Source of the DNA: Mucilaginibacter ginsenosidivorans
GTDB taxonomy: Bacteria; Bacteroidota; Bacteroidia; Sphingobacteriales; Sphingobacteriaceae
DNA: 64,000 nucleotides
Reading direction: 5' to 3'
NCBI RefSeq assembly: GCF_007971025.1
Contig: NZ_CP042436.1
Coordinates: 806,001-870,000, forward strand
Of the stretch, positions 32,804 to 42,244 are shown one piece after another. The position numbers and the translations under genes are program-made. Positions within the stretch are counted from its first letter, which is position 1. Each line of letters starts with the position of its first letter. A model generated the notes under the pieces. The model was not told where the DNA came from, did no database searches, and saw only the letters and a list, made by a program, of their open reading frames with translations.

Positions 32804-34036
32804 TTAGTTAGAGATCATTGTGTGCGTCTTCAGATCAACAGTTACAGCATCGCTGTAGCTTTTTTGATCTGGATCGTCGTCATGATATTCTATTCTTAAT
32901 TGTTTGCTATCACAAACTAACCGTAAGTACCCGTAGTTTTTATCATCGTAACTTTCAAATATTAAATCTTTTGTGAGGTTGATGGGCGCTCTTAAAGCCG
33001 TGGTTTTTGTGCTTTTCAAAGACAAGCAGTTATGACCGCTGTTGCCAATGATAATATAGGGGATATCAAAATCGCCGACTGTGCGGGTAAAGCGCTGTTG
33101 ATTATGTGCATGACCCGATATAACGGCGTGCGGCCAAAAATCAGCTTCTTTGCAGGCATCGTCTATTTCTTTCAACATTTTTGGGCTGCCTCCATGATCG
33201 CCGCCCCATGCAAAAGGCGGGTGATGTACCGCTACAATTACAGCATTGCCCGAATTTTTTACACGTTTTAATTGTGAAGTTAAAAAGGCGAGTTGCTCAT
33301 CAGATACAGGCGAATCGGCATGCCCTTCGCTTGATATCACACCCGGGTCCTCAAGAACATTGCTATAAAGGCCTATTATGGTAACGAATGGGGCATCAAA
33401 AGCAAAATAAACCGCTGGCTGTATCATTGTTGTTCGGCTAAGCCCGCCAGCGTCAGTAGAGGTGACCGGTTTTTCAGTTACAAAATTCCTGAGAAAAGCG
33501 TCAAGCGTAGGCGTAGGATCGGTCTCATAAACCAGCCCGTCATGATTACCGGGTATTGCCAATATAGGAGCTTGATAATTTCGAAAAGGTTCATAAAATT
33601 GGTCATAATAATATTTCCCTTCGCCGAAGCTATAAACAATGTCTCCTAAATGAAATAAAAAACGGGGCGCTTCTCCGTCAGGCTCGCCTAAAAAATCGTT
33701 TTGAAGTTTGTCCGTCACTTTATCGATATTCTTTGGGCCCCCGGTTGGGCCGGTATCGCCAACCATGTGAAATACAATCTTTCCTTCTTTCTGTATGTCC
33801 TTTATGATTTTATTCCCTTCGGACCTTCCGAGAACGGTTTCTAATTTCAGAACCAGATTGTCAGGATTTTTGGGTTTAGGAATAGGCTGAAGTAATTTTT
33901 TCTGTACCAGGTTATAAGCCTCTTGATCTGACAGGTGTTTCAGCCTGAATTTTGTCGGATCGGGGGTTACTTGCGTTTCGCCGAAGCGGGGTGGTTGATT
34001 GGCGCCCGCCCGAGTCTTGGTTTTCTTAGCGTTCAT
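32804..34036 (-). CDS. calcineurin-like metallophosphoesterase
   Basis: A 410-residue protein. The phosphoesterase motifs occur in order: MVGDTGPTGG (first Asp), FLFHLGDIVYSFGEG (GD), LAIPGNHDGLV (GNHD), VIVAVHHPPFAWGGDHGGS (His) and VISGHAHNQQRF (GHxH). There is no signal peptide, so it probably acts in the cytoplasm. The first 60 residues are basic and low in complexity. Substrate not evident. Single gene. Confidence 0.88.
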   Translation of the reverse strand: MNAKKTKTRAGANQPPRFGETQVTPDPTKFRLKHLSDQEAYNLVQKKLLQPIPKPKNPDNLVLKLETVLGRSEGNKIIKDIQKEGKIVFHMVGDTGPTGGPKNIDKVTDKLQNDFLGEPDGEAPRFLFHLGDIVYSFGEGKYYYDQFYEPFRNYQAPILAIPGNHDGLVYETDPTPTLDAFLRNFVTEKPVTSTDAGGLSRTTMIQPAVYFAFDAPFVTIIGLYSNVLEDPGVISSEGHADSPVSDEQLAFLTSQLKRVKNSGNAVIVAVHHPPFAWGGDHGGSPKMLKEIDDACKEADFWPHAVISGHAHNQQRFTRTVGDFDIPYIIIGNSGHNCLSLKSTKTTALRAPINLTKDLIFESYDDKNYGYLRLVCDSKQLRIEYHDDDPDQKSYSDAVTVDLKTHTMISN

Positions 34037-34154
34037 GATGGGATAGGTTTAAAGGGTTAAATGGATTGTCAATTCGATAGCAAGATTTGGTTTAGTGATT
34101 AATGATTGTTTTAGGTGGTTTATTTTAGCTTATTTGATGGCTTATTTAGACCGT

Positions 34155-34985
34155 TCAACCTATCAACGCCAGCTTTTTTAAAGCGCCCATACCGCCTTTA
34201 ATAAGGTTTTGATCGCGTTGACCGGCTGATTCATCTTCAGCACCATAGTATTGCCAAATGGCATAGTCGTTCCAGCCGGGCGGCAGCCCGGGTTGATTGA
34301 CTTGATAAGACGCTATCCACAAGGGGTTGTTACCAAATGTTGCCGGGTTGCCAAGGTACTCTTTCCAGAAACTTTTGTAGCTATAGATAACCGGGGTACG
34401 GCCCGTTCGCGTTTGCACAAGCTGCAGCCAATCGCTGATGAGTTGGACGCAGGCGCCACGGTTTTGAAGTATATATGGGTTCAGGCTATCGGGCACCTGT
34501 TCCTCGATATCTAAGGCCGGAGGCAGCGTGCCGGGGGCTGAAAAATCCAGGCCGCAATTGAGGAAATTGTCCACTTGTGATTCGGCTGAGTCCTGGAACG
34601 TAAGGAAATGATAGGCGCCATAAATAAGCTGTTTTTGTTTAAGGGCGCCGATATAGCTTTGAAACATTGGGTCGGTAAAAGTGGCGCCCTGGCTTGCCTT
34701 GCAATATACAAATTGTATATGCGGCGACAGGCCGGCCCAATTGATGCTGCCGTTATGGTGGGATATATCTAGTCCCTGTGGTACGAGGTTGTCGAGAGCG
34801 GTCCATGTGTTTGGCCCCACCACGCCGTCGGCGCTCAGCTCGTGATCAGTTTGGAACTGTGTTACAATGGCTTTGGTGCCGTTACCAAAATCGCCATCAA
34901 TGGTAACATTGTAGCCTAAAAAAGAAAGATCACGCTGCAGTAATTGTACTTCGGCTCCTACTGAACCTACGGAAAGTGTGCTCAT
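34155..34985 (-). CDS. GH25 lysozyme with N-terminal peptidoglycan-binding domain
   Basis: A 276-residue protein. Residues 1-70 are a peptidoglycan-binding domain (SVGAEVQLLQRDLSFLGYNV, FQTDHELSADGVVGPNTWTA). Residues 71-276 are a GH25 muramidase: QGLDISHHNGSINWAGL with the first catalytic-site Asp, YGAYHFLTF, and PPALDIEEQVPD carrying the DxE catalytic pair. No signal peptide is seen, as for phage-type endolysins. The double island palindrome (35060-35096) lies 75-110 bp upstream, the only copy outside the island proper. Confidence 0.9.
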   Translation of the reverse strand: MSTLSVGSVGAEVQLLQRDLSFLGYNVTIDGDFGNGTKAIVTQFQTDHELSADGVVGPNTWTALDNLVPQGLDISHHNGSINWAGLSPHIQFVYCKASQGATFTDPMFQSYIGALKQKQLIYGAYHFLTFQDSAESQVDNFLNCGLDFSAPGTLPPALDIEEQVPDSLNPYILQNRGACVQLISDWLQLVQTRTGRTPVIYSYKSFWKEYLGNPATFGNNPLWIASYQVNQPGLPPGWNDYAIWQYYGAEDESAGQRDQNLIKGGMGALKKLALIG

Positions 34986-35059
34986 GCTATAGGGGATTAA
35001 ATTTCGGATATAGCCTTATTTGTCTTAATAAAATTAAGCTTAAAACAGATAAATGAATG

Positions 35060-35096
35060 CCGTGTAATCACGGTATTTCAGCCGTGAAAACACGGG
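35060..35096. promoter_or_regulatory. island palindrome, copy 7 (double)
   Basis: CCGTGTAATCACGGTATTT (35060-35078) is followed by CCGTGAAAACACGG (35082-35095): two perfect CCGTG-N4-CACGG palindromes 8 bp apart. They lie upstream of the GH25 lysozyme gene on the minus strand. Confidence 0.55.
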
Positions 35097-35120
35097 AATT
35101 TTTAGAAGACCGTCTGCGGG

Positions 35121-37019
35121 TTACGCCGGCAATTGTACAATAAATTCACATCCTTCGCCTGGCTTGCTTTTAATGCGTATGGTGCCGCCAAGCGCTTCAA
35201 CCTGCGTTTTCACCATAAAAAGCCCCATACCTTTTCCCTCTACGGTGTTATCAAAACGTTTATAGAGCCCGAAAAGCTGCGATGTGTATTTTTCGAGATC
35301 AATGCCCTTTCCGTTGTCTTTGAAACGCAGTTCGATCCGGCTCTTCAACCGGTGACTTTTGATGGTTATCATTGGGGCGATGCCGGGCCTGTGATATTTG
35401 ATGCTATTGGATGCCAGGTTATAAAATATGCTGTACAGGTAGCTGCGGACACTAAAAATAGATTCAACCTCGTCAAAAAAGCAGCGAAATTGAACGTGTT
35501 CATTTACGATGACATTGTAGATGCTCGTCCTTATCGTATCCATCAGTTCGCGGAAATAGATCACTTCCTTTTTTTCATTTACCAGTTCCCGGGCTTGTAA
35601 AATCTGGTTAAGATCTTTTATTACCGCATCCATGTTTTTTATAGAATGGGATACTTTATCGATCACTTCTTTTCTAATGCCGGGGTCCTGTTCATTTTCT
35701 TTCAACATGTCGGCAAGCGCAATAATGTTGGCTACAGGTGCCCGCAAATTGTGTGAAATGATATAAGTGAATTGTTCAAGATCTTTATTATGCTGTATAA
35801 GGTCCGTAGTTATCCGTTCGCGCTCTAAAGTAGCTTGCTTTGCCTCTGTAATGTCCTTGTTGGCCAATATGAATCCCCAGTTTTTACCATGTTCATCTTT
35901 AACATTCAGCCATCGTACATCGTTCCATTGTACCGATCCATCGTCCCTGGTATAATTCAATTCATAGCTTATGGTTTCACCCGTACTTACTCTATCCAGT
36001 ATTTCCGCAATGAACGGCCATCTTTCATCTGAAAAATATGCTTTTACAGACTCGTTTATAACCAGAGGCTTCCTGTTTTGGCTGGCCGAATACTTCTGAG
36101 CCAGCGCATTAAATGACATAATGACCAGGTCAGTATTAAACAATACATATGCGGTATCTGTGTTGTCAAAAATTGTCCGCAGGTTGGCTGCCGACTTTTT
36201 CAGAGCTTCTTCATCCGCTTTTCGCTGAGTAATGTCTGTAACCATTGCCAACGCGCCTTTGTAAACGCCGTTTTCGTCAAATATTGGGTTGGCCGAAATA
36301 TTGGCCCAAACATCATGGCCCCCGCTGGTCTTATATCGTATATCGAGGTTTTCTTTTGATCCCTTTCGTCTCCGTTCCATGCAGGCTATGGCATATTCCC
36401 GGCCTTCATCGTCCATAAAATCATAAAGTCCCTTTCCCATCATTTCTTCCGGCTTATAACCTAAAATATCAGCCATTTTTTTATTAACGAAATTGGTCCG
36501 TTCATTTTCATCGATGGTCCATATTCCTTCCTGGGCGGTTTCCACTATTTGCCGGTAACGGCTTTCGCTTTGCCTGTGTTTTTCTTCAGCATCCCGGCGC
36601 GGCGTGATATCCCTCGTCACACCATCGATCCGGACCAGTCTGCCTGTATCATCGAGGGTAGGTACGACCTTGTTCTCAACCCAGCAGATGCTTTTATCTT
36701 TGCGTATTATCCGGTATTCATTGCTTACCTTTTCGCCGCGCCGCAGTATTTGGTCTTCACTGTCAATAATGTGCCTGTCATCGGGATGAACAAGGCCGAA
36801 CCAGAACAAAGGGTCAGCAAGAAAATCTGCTTGTTTATAGCCGAACAGTTTCTCGCATGCGTTAGATATCTGCATTACCCTCATATCAACCATATCCACT
36901 GTGAAGAAAACCTCGTCCAGGGCATTAAAGAACGAGATCATTTCGTGATACAAGCTACCCCGCAAAGCCTGGGGCGCCATGGCTGCATCATAATTATCGT
37001 CTTTCGTCCTATTATCCAC
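35121..37019 (-). CDS. multi-PAS sensor histidine kinase
   Basis: A 632-residue protein (GTG start; ATG at 36980 is possible). Three or four PAS/PAC units: EVFFTVDMVDMRVMQISNAC and VTRDITPRRDAEEK; EGIWTIDENERTNFVNKKMA and AMVTDITQRKADEE; TAYVLFNTDLVIMSFNALAQ and ILANKDITEAKQ. Then the kinase: IISHNLRAPVANIIALADML holds the phospho-accepting His; NLASNSIKYHRPG, FKDNGKGIDL and EGKGMGLFMVKTQ are the ATP-binding N, G1 and G2 boxes. No membrane segment, so it senses inside the cell. It is divergent from a single-domain response regulator at 37272, its likely partner. Confidence 0.93.
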   Translation of the reverse strand: MDNRTKDDNYDAAMAPQALRGSLYHEMISFFNALDEVFFTVDMVDMRVMQISNACEKLFGYKQADFLADPLFWFGLVHPDDRHIIDSEDQILRRGEKVSNEYRIIRKDKSICWVENKVVPTLDDTGRLVRIDGVTRDITPRRDAEEKHRQSESRYRQIVETAQEGIWTIDENERTNFVNKKMADILGYKPEEMMGKGLYDFMDDEGREYAIACMERRRKGSKENLDIRYKTSGGHDVWANISANPIFDENGVYKGALAMVTDITQRKADEEALKKSAANLRTIFDNTDTAYVLFNTDLVIMSFNALAQKYSASQNRKPLVINESVKAYFSDERWPFIAEILDRVSTGETISYELNYTRDDGSVQWNDVRWLNVKDEHGKNWGFILANKDITEAKQATLERERITTDLIQHNKDLEQFTYIISHNLRAPVANIIALADMLKENEQDPGIRKEVIDKVSHSIKNMDAVIKDLNQILQARELVNEKKEVIYFRELMDTIRTSIYNVIVNEHVQFRCFFDEVESIFSVRSYLYSIFYNLASNSIKYHRPGIAPMITIKSHRLKSRIELRFKDNGKGIDLEKYTSQLFGLYKRFDNTVEGKGMGLFMVKTQVEALGGTIRIKSKPGEGCEFIVQLPA

Positions 37020-37271
37020 CGGGTTTGAACAGTTATTATTTGTTAAAAATAACTAATACACTTTTGCAGAATGCAGAAAGATTATAAAGTTTATAAAACG
37101 ACAGGTCAGCGGGGATATGCCCGTGATAAATATCAATTTTCTGTAAAACGTTATTATTAAGCTTCTTATAGGGTCATTCAGGTTTTATAAATATACATAT
37201 TTGATTTATTTAAAAAAAATGAAACATTTGCAGTTAATAAGTGTATAAACTACGTTCAGGCCCTTTCTTTA

Positions 37272-37649
37272 ATGAGTATAAAACCCAACAAAAAAGTTAT
37301 CATTTTTGATGATGACGAGGATATTTTATCTATATGCACTTACGTATTGGAAGAACGCGGATGGGAGGTCCACACGTTTACCAATTGTAATGCGGTTACC
37401 CAAAAAGTGGCCCAAATAGGCCCGGATGTTATTTTGATGGATAACCGGATACCCGATGCCGGCGGTATTGAGGCCACCCAAAAGCTAAAAAGTAACGATT
37501 CTTTAAAAAATATACCGGTAATTTATTTTTCGGCCGATAGTGATATACAATCGCTGGCTGCCCACGCCGGAGCCGAAGCATTCCTGGCCAAACCGTTTGA
37601 CTTATATGATATGGAAAAAGTCATAGACAGGACGATAAACGGTCACTAA
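37272..37649 (+). CDS. single-domain response regulator
   Basis: A 125-residue receiver domain with no output: KVIIFDDDEDILSICTYVLE (acidic pocket), VILMDNRIPDAGG (phospho-accepting Asp), VIYFSAD (Thr/Ser switch position) and FLAKPFDLYDMEKV (Lys). It is divergent from the PAS kinase and ended by a terminator; it probably passes the signal by protein contact. Confidence 0.93.
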   Translation: MSIKPNKKVIIFDDDEDILSICTYVLEERGWEVHTFTNCNAVTQKVAQIGPDVILMDNRIPDAGGIEATQKLKSNDSLKNIPVIYFSADSDIQSLAAHAGAEAFLAKPFDLYDMEKVIDRTINGH

Positions 37650-37652
37650 GAC

Positions 37653-37684
37653 AAAAGCCTTTCTTAATTCAGAAAAGGCTTTCA
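37653..37684. terminator. bidirectional terminator
   Basis: AAAAGCCTTTCT and AGAAAAGGCTTT with a short AT-rich loop, between the convergent response regulator and the beta-barrel gene; A- and T-runs on both sides. Confidence 0.7.
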
Positions 37685-37703
37685 TATCAGGTTTAAAACA
37701 TCT

Positions 37704-40625
37704 TTAATCTGTACCTGGTCCCCCTTCTCCGTTGCCCCTGCGCCCGCCGCCATTTCTAAATCCCCTTTCAAAATTTTGAGTCGGAGCCTTGCCGGCGAAT
37801 TTTTGGAGTCGCAGGGTAAATGTTGCCAGGTAATAACGTGATAGCCTGTTAACATGTGATTCGGTAAATGAACTGGCAGTTGTTGATGAAGAAAAGCCGG
37901 TATTTTGATTGAAAAGGTCGAACGCGGCAATGCGTATCGTCGCCTGGTTATGTTTCAGGAACCGGCGTTCGAGATACAGGTTAAGGATATTCGGGTTGGT
38001 GACTTTTACTGCTGAGCTGTAACCATAATTGATCGCCTTTGCGTAGTCATAACTAAAGGTCCAGTCCTTCAGAATATATTGTTTGCCATTTAAACCGATG
38101 TTCCAGGTTCGTATGTTGCCAGTGCCATTGGTGATGGAATTGTCAACCGAATTGCTGGTGTGATTGATGGCGTAACTGGTGAGCGCCTGCATATCCATTA
38201 CGTCGGTAATATCAATCCGTATGCGTGCCTGCGGGGTAAATTGTAAGTTTTTAGCCACGTTTTTTACCGTGGTCGAATCGAAGGTTGCCGGAGTTATATC
38301 GGTTAGGTAACCAACATTGTTGCTATAACCGACGTTCGCGCCCAAATAAAGTGTGAATTTCCTTTTATCCCAGGGCTTGCCATATAGCACCGTGCCGTTG
38401 ATGGTATAATAGCCGTCGGCATTTAAATACCTGGTAAGGAACGTATTTGAAAGCCTCGGATTTGGCGTGTAATTGCCCGGGTAGGTAATTGTATTGGTTA
38501 CTACCTGGTTATTGATCTGCTGGAATGACAGGTTGCTGAAAAATATGTCGCCGGTGGCAAAACTGAATTTGTTATACCTGATCGTAAAGTTGTTGGTAAA
38601 CTGCGGCTTTAGGTTCGGATTACCTGCGACAAGATACGTTGCATTGGACAGGTCCAGCGTAGGCTGTAACTGGGTGAAGCTTGGCTGACTGGATGATCCA
38701 TTGTAATTTACTGTAAACATCTGTCCGCGTGAGAAGTTGTACACATATCTTGCTGTAGGTATAAAGTTGAACGTACTAACGTGGGTAGATGCACCGGTTA
38801 GCGGAGAATAACCGTCAAGCACGGAAGGCAAAGCCGCGACCCCGATGGTGAAGTTATATTTCTTTTCGACTTTTCTAAAGTTAAGACCCACACGGTTGGT
38901 AGTAAAAGTATAATTGTAGTTGGTACTAAGCGCACTATCCGGCAATAATGGTAATGACGGATCATCCAGCTCAGTTGTATCGGTTTCCTTTGTGTTTATG
39001 GTTAAGGAATGATTAAAATTATAACTCAATTCAAGGTAGGTGGTTTTACCAAGCGGTTCGATATAGGAAAGCGTGGTGCCTATGGTATTGGTGCGGCTGT
39101 GCACATTAATGATTTGATAGGTCGGTACGTTCGGCAGCCCGCTTATATAATTGTAAGTCGGATTTTGAAACTGATCGTTATGAGACGAACTGAAATTAAT
39201 GTTTATACTTAGATTACGCCGATGCCCGAGCCTGCGGTTATATAAGGCATTAATACCAAAATTTGGCGAGGTGGAATTGCCGCCTGACAATGAATTATAA
39301 GCCGTGGTATCACCTCTTATAATGCTCACATTTTCGTTATCTGTCGTGTTCGTTTTGGCATAAGAAAATGTGGGTGTTATTTTCAAATAATTGACCGTGT
39401 CGGGTTTATATTCCATGTTCCAGGTAAGCCGGTGATTGATATTCTGGTCTACTTCATTGGCAACCTGGTTTGTATTACTTGGATTTGCCTGTGAAAAATT
39501 TTGCTGGAGATTGGTGCTGGTAGTTGAGGTGGTATTGTCGGCGAAGCTATAACTGCCGTAAACGGATAGATGTTTTCCCCATTGATCGCGGAAGTTTGCA
39601 CCGATAGAATGCGCATCGGTTATGCCATTTCGGGTTGTTATCAGGCTGCCGCTGGCTCCGCCTCCGCGTCCGGCGTTCCCCCTGCCGCCCCCTCCGCCAA
39701 AGCCACCACCCCCTCCCGGAGAGCCAAACGAAAATGTATTGACGTTTGTGTTATTAATGCTGCCCAACAGCGCTATTTGCTGATCGCCGTTGAAACGAAA
39801 GGAATTCAATGTGCCCAGGTAACGATTCTGATTAGGTATCCCCTGGCTGGCTGGCAGCGCATCCTCTCCATCACCGCCGGTTGCTTGCAGGGAATAACCG
39901 TAGTTCCTGTCCTTGCGAATGGTGATATTCATTATCTTATCAGGCTCTCCTGTCTTAATACCGGTTAGATTAGCCTGGTCGCCATAGTCATCAATTATCT
40001 GTATATTTTCAACTATATCTGCAGGAAGGTTTTTAGTTGCGCTTTGTACATCGCCACCCATAAAATCTTTGCCGTTGATACGAACTTTGGTTATTTGTTT
40101 GCCCTGAGACGAGACGTTTCCGTTTACGTCCACATCTACGCCGGGTAGTTTTTTAACAAGGTCTTCCACCGGGGCGTTGTCGCGTACTTTATAGGCGCTG
40201 GCTTTATATTCTACGGTGTCTTCTTTTAAAACTATAGGGTTAACCCCAACTATGGTTACTCCGGCCAGCGTGTGAGAGTCCGACTTTAGAATAATAGGAT
40301 CGAGCACTGCAGGTTTGGTGTCGTTGTCGAGCGCGTAGTGCCTTATCAGGTTTTGATACCCGAGGGAGGATAATGTGATTGTAAACTTAGTTCCGTTAAC
40401 CGATGGAAAAACAAATTTCCCGTTACCGTCGGCAACCGCTACAGTGCTATCACCTCTGTCGGATATTAATTTTATGGTTGCCCCTGGTATGCCCAGCCTC
40501 GTGGAATCGATAACTGTTCCATCTACTTCGCGCCCGCTTTGGGCATAGGATGATAAGGAAAGTATAAAAGCAAAAAAAAGGGCAAGTAGAATTTGTTTCG
40601 ATACTTTATTAATGTCAAAATACAT
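37704..40625 (-). CDS. TonB-receptor-like outer membrane beta-barrel protein
   Basis: A 973-residue protein. The ATG at 40625 gives a classical signal (KQILLALFFAFILSLSSYAQ). Then a CarboxypepD_reg-like domain (REVDGTVIDSTRLGIPGATI, FVFPSVNGTKFTITLSSLGY), a plug-like domain (VEDLVKKLPGVDVDVNGNVS, KVRINGKDFMGGDVQ) and an OMP_b-brl-type barrel of about 700 residues ending in YYLATFTLRLQKF. A Gly-rich loop lies at about 300-325. No SusD partner follows, so it is the lone OMP_b-brl_3 type. The C-terminal tail is Arg/Gly-rich (RGFRNGGGRRGNGEGG). Substrate not evident. Confidence 0.9.
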   Translation of the reverse strand: MYFDINKVSKQILLALFFAFILSLSSYAQSGREVDGTVIDSTRLGIPGATIKLISDRGDSTVAVADGNGKFVFPSVNGTKFTITLSSLGYQNLIRHYALDNDTKPAVLDPIILKSDSHTLAGVTIVGVNPIVLKEDTVEYKASAYKVRDNAPVEDLVKKLPGVDVDVNGNVSSQGKQITKVRINGKDFMGGDVQSATKNLPADIVENIQIIDDYGDQANLTGIKTGEPDKIMNITIRKDRNYGYSLQATGGDGEDALPASQGIPNQNRYLGTLNSFRFNGDQQIALLGSINNTNVNTFSFGSPGGGGGFGGGGGRGNAGRGGGASGSLITTRNGITDAHSIGANFRDQWGKHLSVYGSYSFADNTTSTTSTNLQQNFSQANPSNTNQVANEVDQNINHRLTWNMEYKPDTVNYLKITPTFSYAKTNTTDNENVSIIRGDTTAYNSLSGGNSTSPNFGINALYNRRLGHRRNLSININFSSSHNDQFQNPTYNYISGLPNVPTYQIINVHSRTNTIGTTLSYIEPLGKTTYLELSYNFNHSLTINTKETDTTELDDPSLPLLPDSALSTNYNYTFTTNRVGLNFRKVEKKYNFTIGVAALPSVLDGYSPLTGASTHVSTFNFIPTARYVYNFSRGQMFTVNYNGSSSQPSFTQLQPTLDLSNATYLVAGNPNLKPQFTNNFTIRYNKFSFATGDIFFSNLSFQQINNQVVTNTITYPGNYTPNPRLSNTFLTRYLNADGYYTINGTVLYGKPWDKRKFTLYLGANVGYSNNVGYLTDITPATFDSTTVKNVAKNLQFTPQARIRIDITDVMDMQALTSYAINHTSNSVDNSITNGTGNIRTWNIGLNGKQYILKDWTFSYDYAKAINYGYSSAVKVTNPNILNLYLERRFLKHNQATIRIAAFDLFNQNTGFSSSTTASSFTESHVNRLSRYYLATFTLRLQKFAGKAPTQNFERGFRNGGGRRGNGEGGPGTD

Positions 40626-40682
40626 AAGGGTACTACAATTTTCCGTTACAAAGTTTCGACATAAAACCTTCAATTAATTAAT

Positions 40683-40732
40683 AATCATAGCATTGTTACA
40701 TGCAAAATCTTCTAAATCATAGTATTGTTACA
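40683..40732. repeat. 17/18 direct repeat upstream of the barrel gene
   Basis: AATCATAGCATTGTTACA (40683-40700) and AATCATAGTATTGTTACA (40715-40732), centre-to-centre distance 32 bp (three helical turns), 58-107 bp upstream of the barrel ATG. The spacing suits binding of a regulator on one face of the DNA. Confidence 0.6.
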
Positions 40733-40740
40733 AAATATAA

Positions 40741-40767
40741 AAGCCCCCCGGCATTACCGGGGGGCTT
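40741..40767 (-). terminator. terminator of the collagen-like gene
   Basis: AAGCCCCCCGG and CCGGGGGGCTT with a 5-base loop; on the minus strand TTTATATTTTG follows. An 11-bp GC-rich stem, strong. Confidence 0.85.
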
Positions 40768-40792
40768 GACTTATAAAAGCTAATGATTGATC

Positions 40793-41704
40793 TTAGTTTC
40801 TCAGGTTCAGGGCCGAGGCTACCTGGCTATAATTCTTAAAGTTAAGATGTGGGTGACTTACGTTCAACTGAGTAAGAGATGTTCCCGGTATGACCACGAT
40901 CTTGAAGTCAAGATTTACCTGTGACGGGCTTGCTTTAACCGTAATCTTACCTACAGCAATAGAAAGTATGCTGATCTGCGTACCTGCGTCGGAGTAAGGA
41001 AGCGGGTACCAAATGCCGGTAGTGCCGTTAGGCCTGAAATATACAAGCACTGTGCCCTGGTCAAGTACCGATTGGTCGATTGCCGGCACTGCAATATCAG
41101 TACCCGTAACGATAACCGAAATGTTGCTTTTCAGGTAAGTATTTACCTGTGCGTTACCGTCGGCACCTGTTGCTCCCGTTGCTCCGGTTGCACCTGCAGA
41201 GCCTGTTGCACCGGTGGCGCCAGTAGCTCCATTAGCCCCAGTTGCGCCGGTAGCACCCGTTGCTCCATTAGCACCCGTTGCTCCGGTAGCTCCGTTGGCA
41301 CCTGTAGCACCCGTCGCTCCGTTAGCACCTGTAGCCCCCGTTGCTCCATTGGCACCTGTAGCTCCCGTTGCTCCGTTGGCACCGGTAGCACCTGTAGCCC
41401 CCGTTGCACCATTGGCACCGGTAGCGCCTGTTGCTCCGTTCGTACCATTGGTCCCGTTGGTTCCATCATTTCCTGTAGCACCCGTTGCACCGGTAGCGCC
41501 GGTTGGGCCTGTCGGACCTCCTGCGGGCCCCTGCGGACCTTGCGGCCCCTGTGGACCGGTAGCGCCGGTAGCACCGGTGTTACCAGTAGAACCCGTAGCC
41601 CCTGTAGCACCTACAGGGCCGGGTGTTTTGTCTTTTTTACAACCGTTAATACTTATCAAACATGCTAAAAGTATCAGCGGTAGTATGTGTCTAATTTGTC
41701 TCAT
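40793..41704 (-). CDS. collagen-like (Gly-X-Y) lipoprotein
   Basis: A 303-residue protein. [20 protein letters not shown] is a lipoprotein signal with a lipid-modified Cys. From about residue 29 to 190 there are some 50 uninterrupted Gly-X-Y triplets, mainly GAT with GAN, GPQ, GPT and GTN inserts, so a trimeric collagen-type stalk is expected. The last 110 residues form a globular, beta-rich end ([20 protein letters not shown]). Such proteins stand on the cell surface. The low-complexity DNA is prone to changes in repeat number. Length is typical. Confidence 0.9.
   Translation of the reverse strand: MRQIRHILPLILLACLISINGCKKDKTPGPVGATGATGSTGNTGATGATGPQGPQGPQGPAGGPTGPTGATGATGATGNDGTNGTNGTNGATGATGANGATGATGATGANGATGATGANGATGATGANGATGATGANGATGATGANGATGATGATGANGATGATGATGSAGATGATGATGADGNAQVNTYLKSNISVIVTGTDIAVPAIDQSVLDQGTVLVYFRPNGTTGIWYPLPYSDAGTQISILSIAVGKITVKASPSQVNLDFKIVVIPGTSLTQLNVSHPHLNFKNYSQVASALNLRN
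41150..41625. repeat. tandem 9-bp-type DNA repeat encoding Gly-X-Y
   Basis: On the plus strand, repeated GCACCCGTTGCTCC- or CACCTGTAGC-like units with period 9 or multiples, encoding the collagen-like triplets on the minus strand. The repeats differ at third positions, so they are not exact copies. Not a CRISPR: no unique spacers. Confidence 0.8.
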
Positions 41705-41914
41705 ATAGGGTACGTTAAATAAATTAATTACGCTTTCTACGTTAAGAAATCGAATAGGTTACAGTTGCATATTGGGAAATATATTTTCTTACTATTTTAT
41801 TCCTTAGCTCGGCCTGCTTCAAATAAGCTGCATTAACCTTTGTTTATAAAATGATTATCTGCAGTAAAAACAATGGGGTAATATTTTCGTTACCTTTAAT
41901 AAATCATCTACCTC

Positions 41915-42187
41915 ATGAAAAATATAGCTAATTCGTTGCACGGGCGTATTCACAATTGGATAGACGCCATCGGCTTCAGGCTCAACTCATCGCAAACCAC
42001 GCCCCGCAGGGGCATTACGGTAAAGCATTACTTTTTTGAAACGTTCAATTTCCTGGAGAGATGGGATAAAAAACACCCTGAAAGATCAAAATTTATGTGT
42101 TTCGATGTCTATGGACAAAAAATGAATGTTAATTCCCTGCTCGATCTGCAGGCCGCCTTCTTCGAAAACATCAGTCAATTAAAGTAA
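41915..42187 (+). CDS. hypothetical small protein
   Basis: A 90-residue basic protein not recognised as any family. The region RGITVKHYFFETFNFLERWD, followed by FMCFDVYGQKMNVNSLLDLQ, looks like an ordinary folded domain of a few helices. No signal peptide. Single gene between oppositely oriented neighbours, ATG start with an A-rich leader. Confidence 0.6.
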   Translation: MKNIANSLHGRIHNWIDAIGFRLNSSQTTPRRGITVKHYFFETFNFLERWDKKHPERSKFMCFDVYGQKMNVNSLLDLQAAFFENISQLK

Positions 42188-42244
42188 AAGGGATACTAAC
42201 ACGTTATTTGCTTATTAGGCAAACGGAAGCAAATCTGCAAAGCT

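Noticed and set aside
41150..41625. CRISPR-like regular repeats
   Set aside because: Period of 9 bp with no unique spacers; it encodes collagen-type triplets.
41072..41708. Plus-strand ORFs of 164 and 198 codons (Ala-Pro-Val or Cys/Ser-rich repeats)
   Set aside because: They are antisense readings of the Gly-X-Y repeats; the minus-strand gene has a lipobox, a globular end and a terminator.
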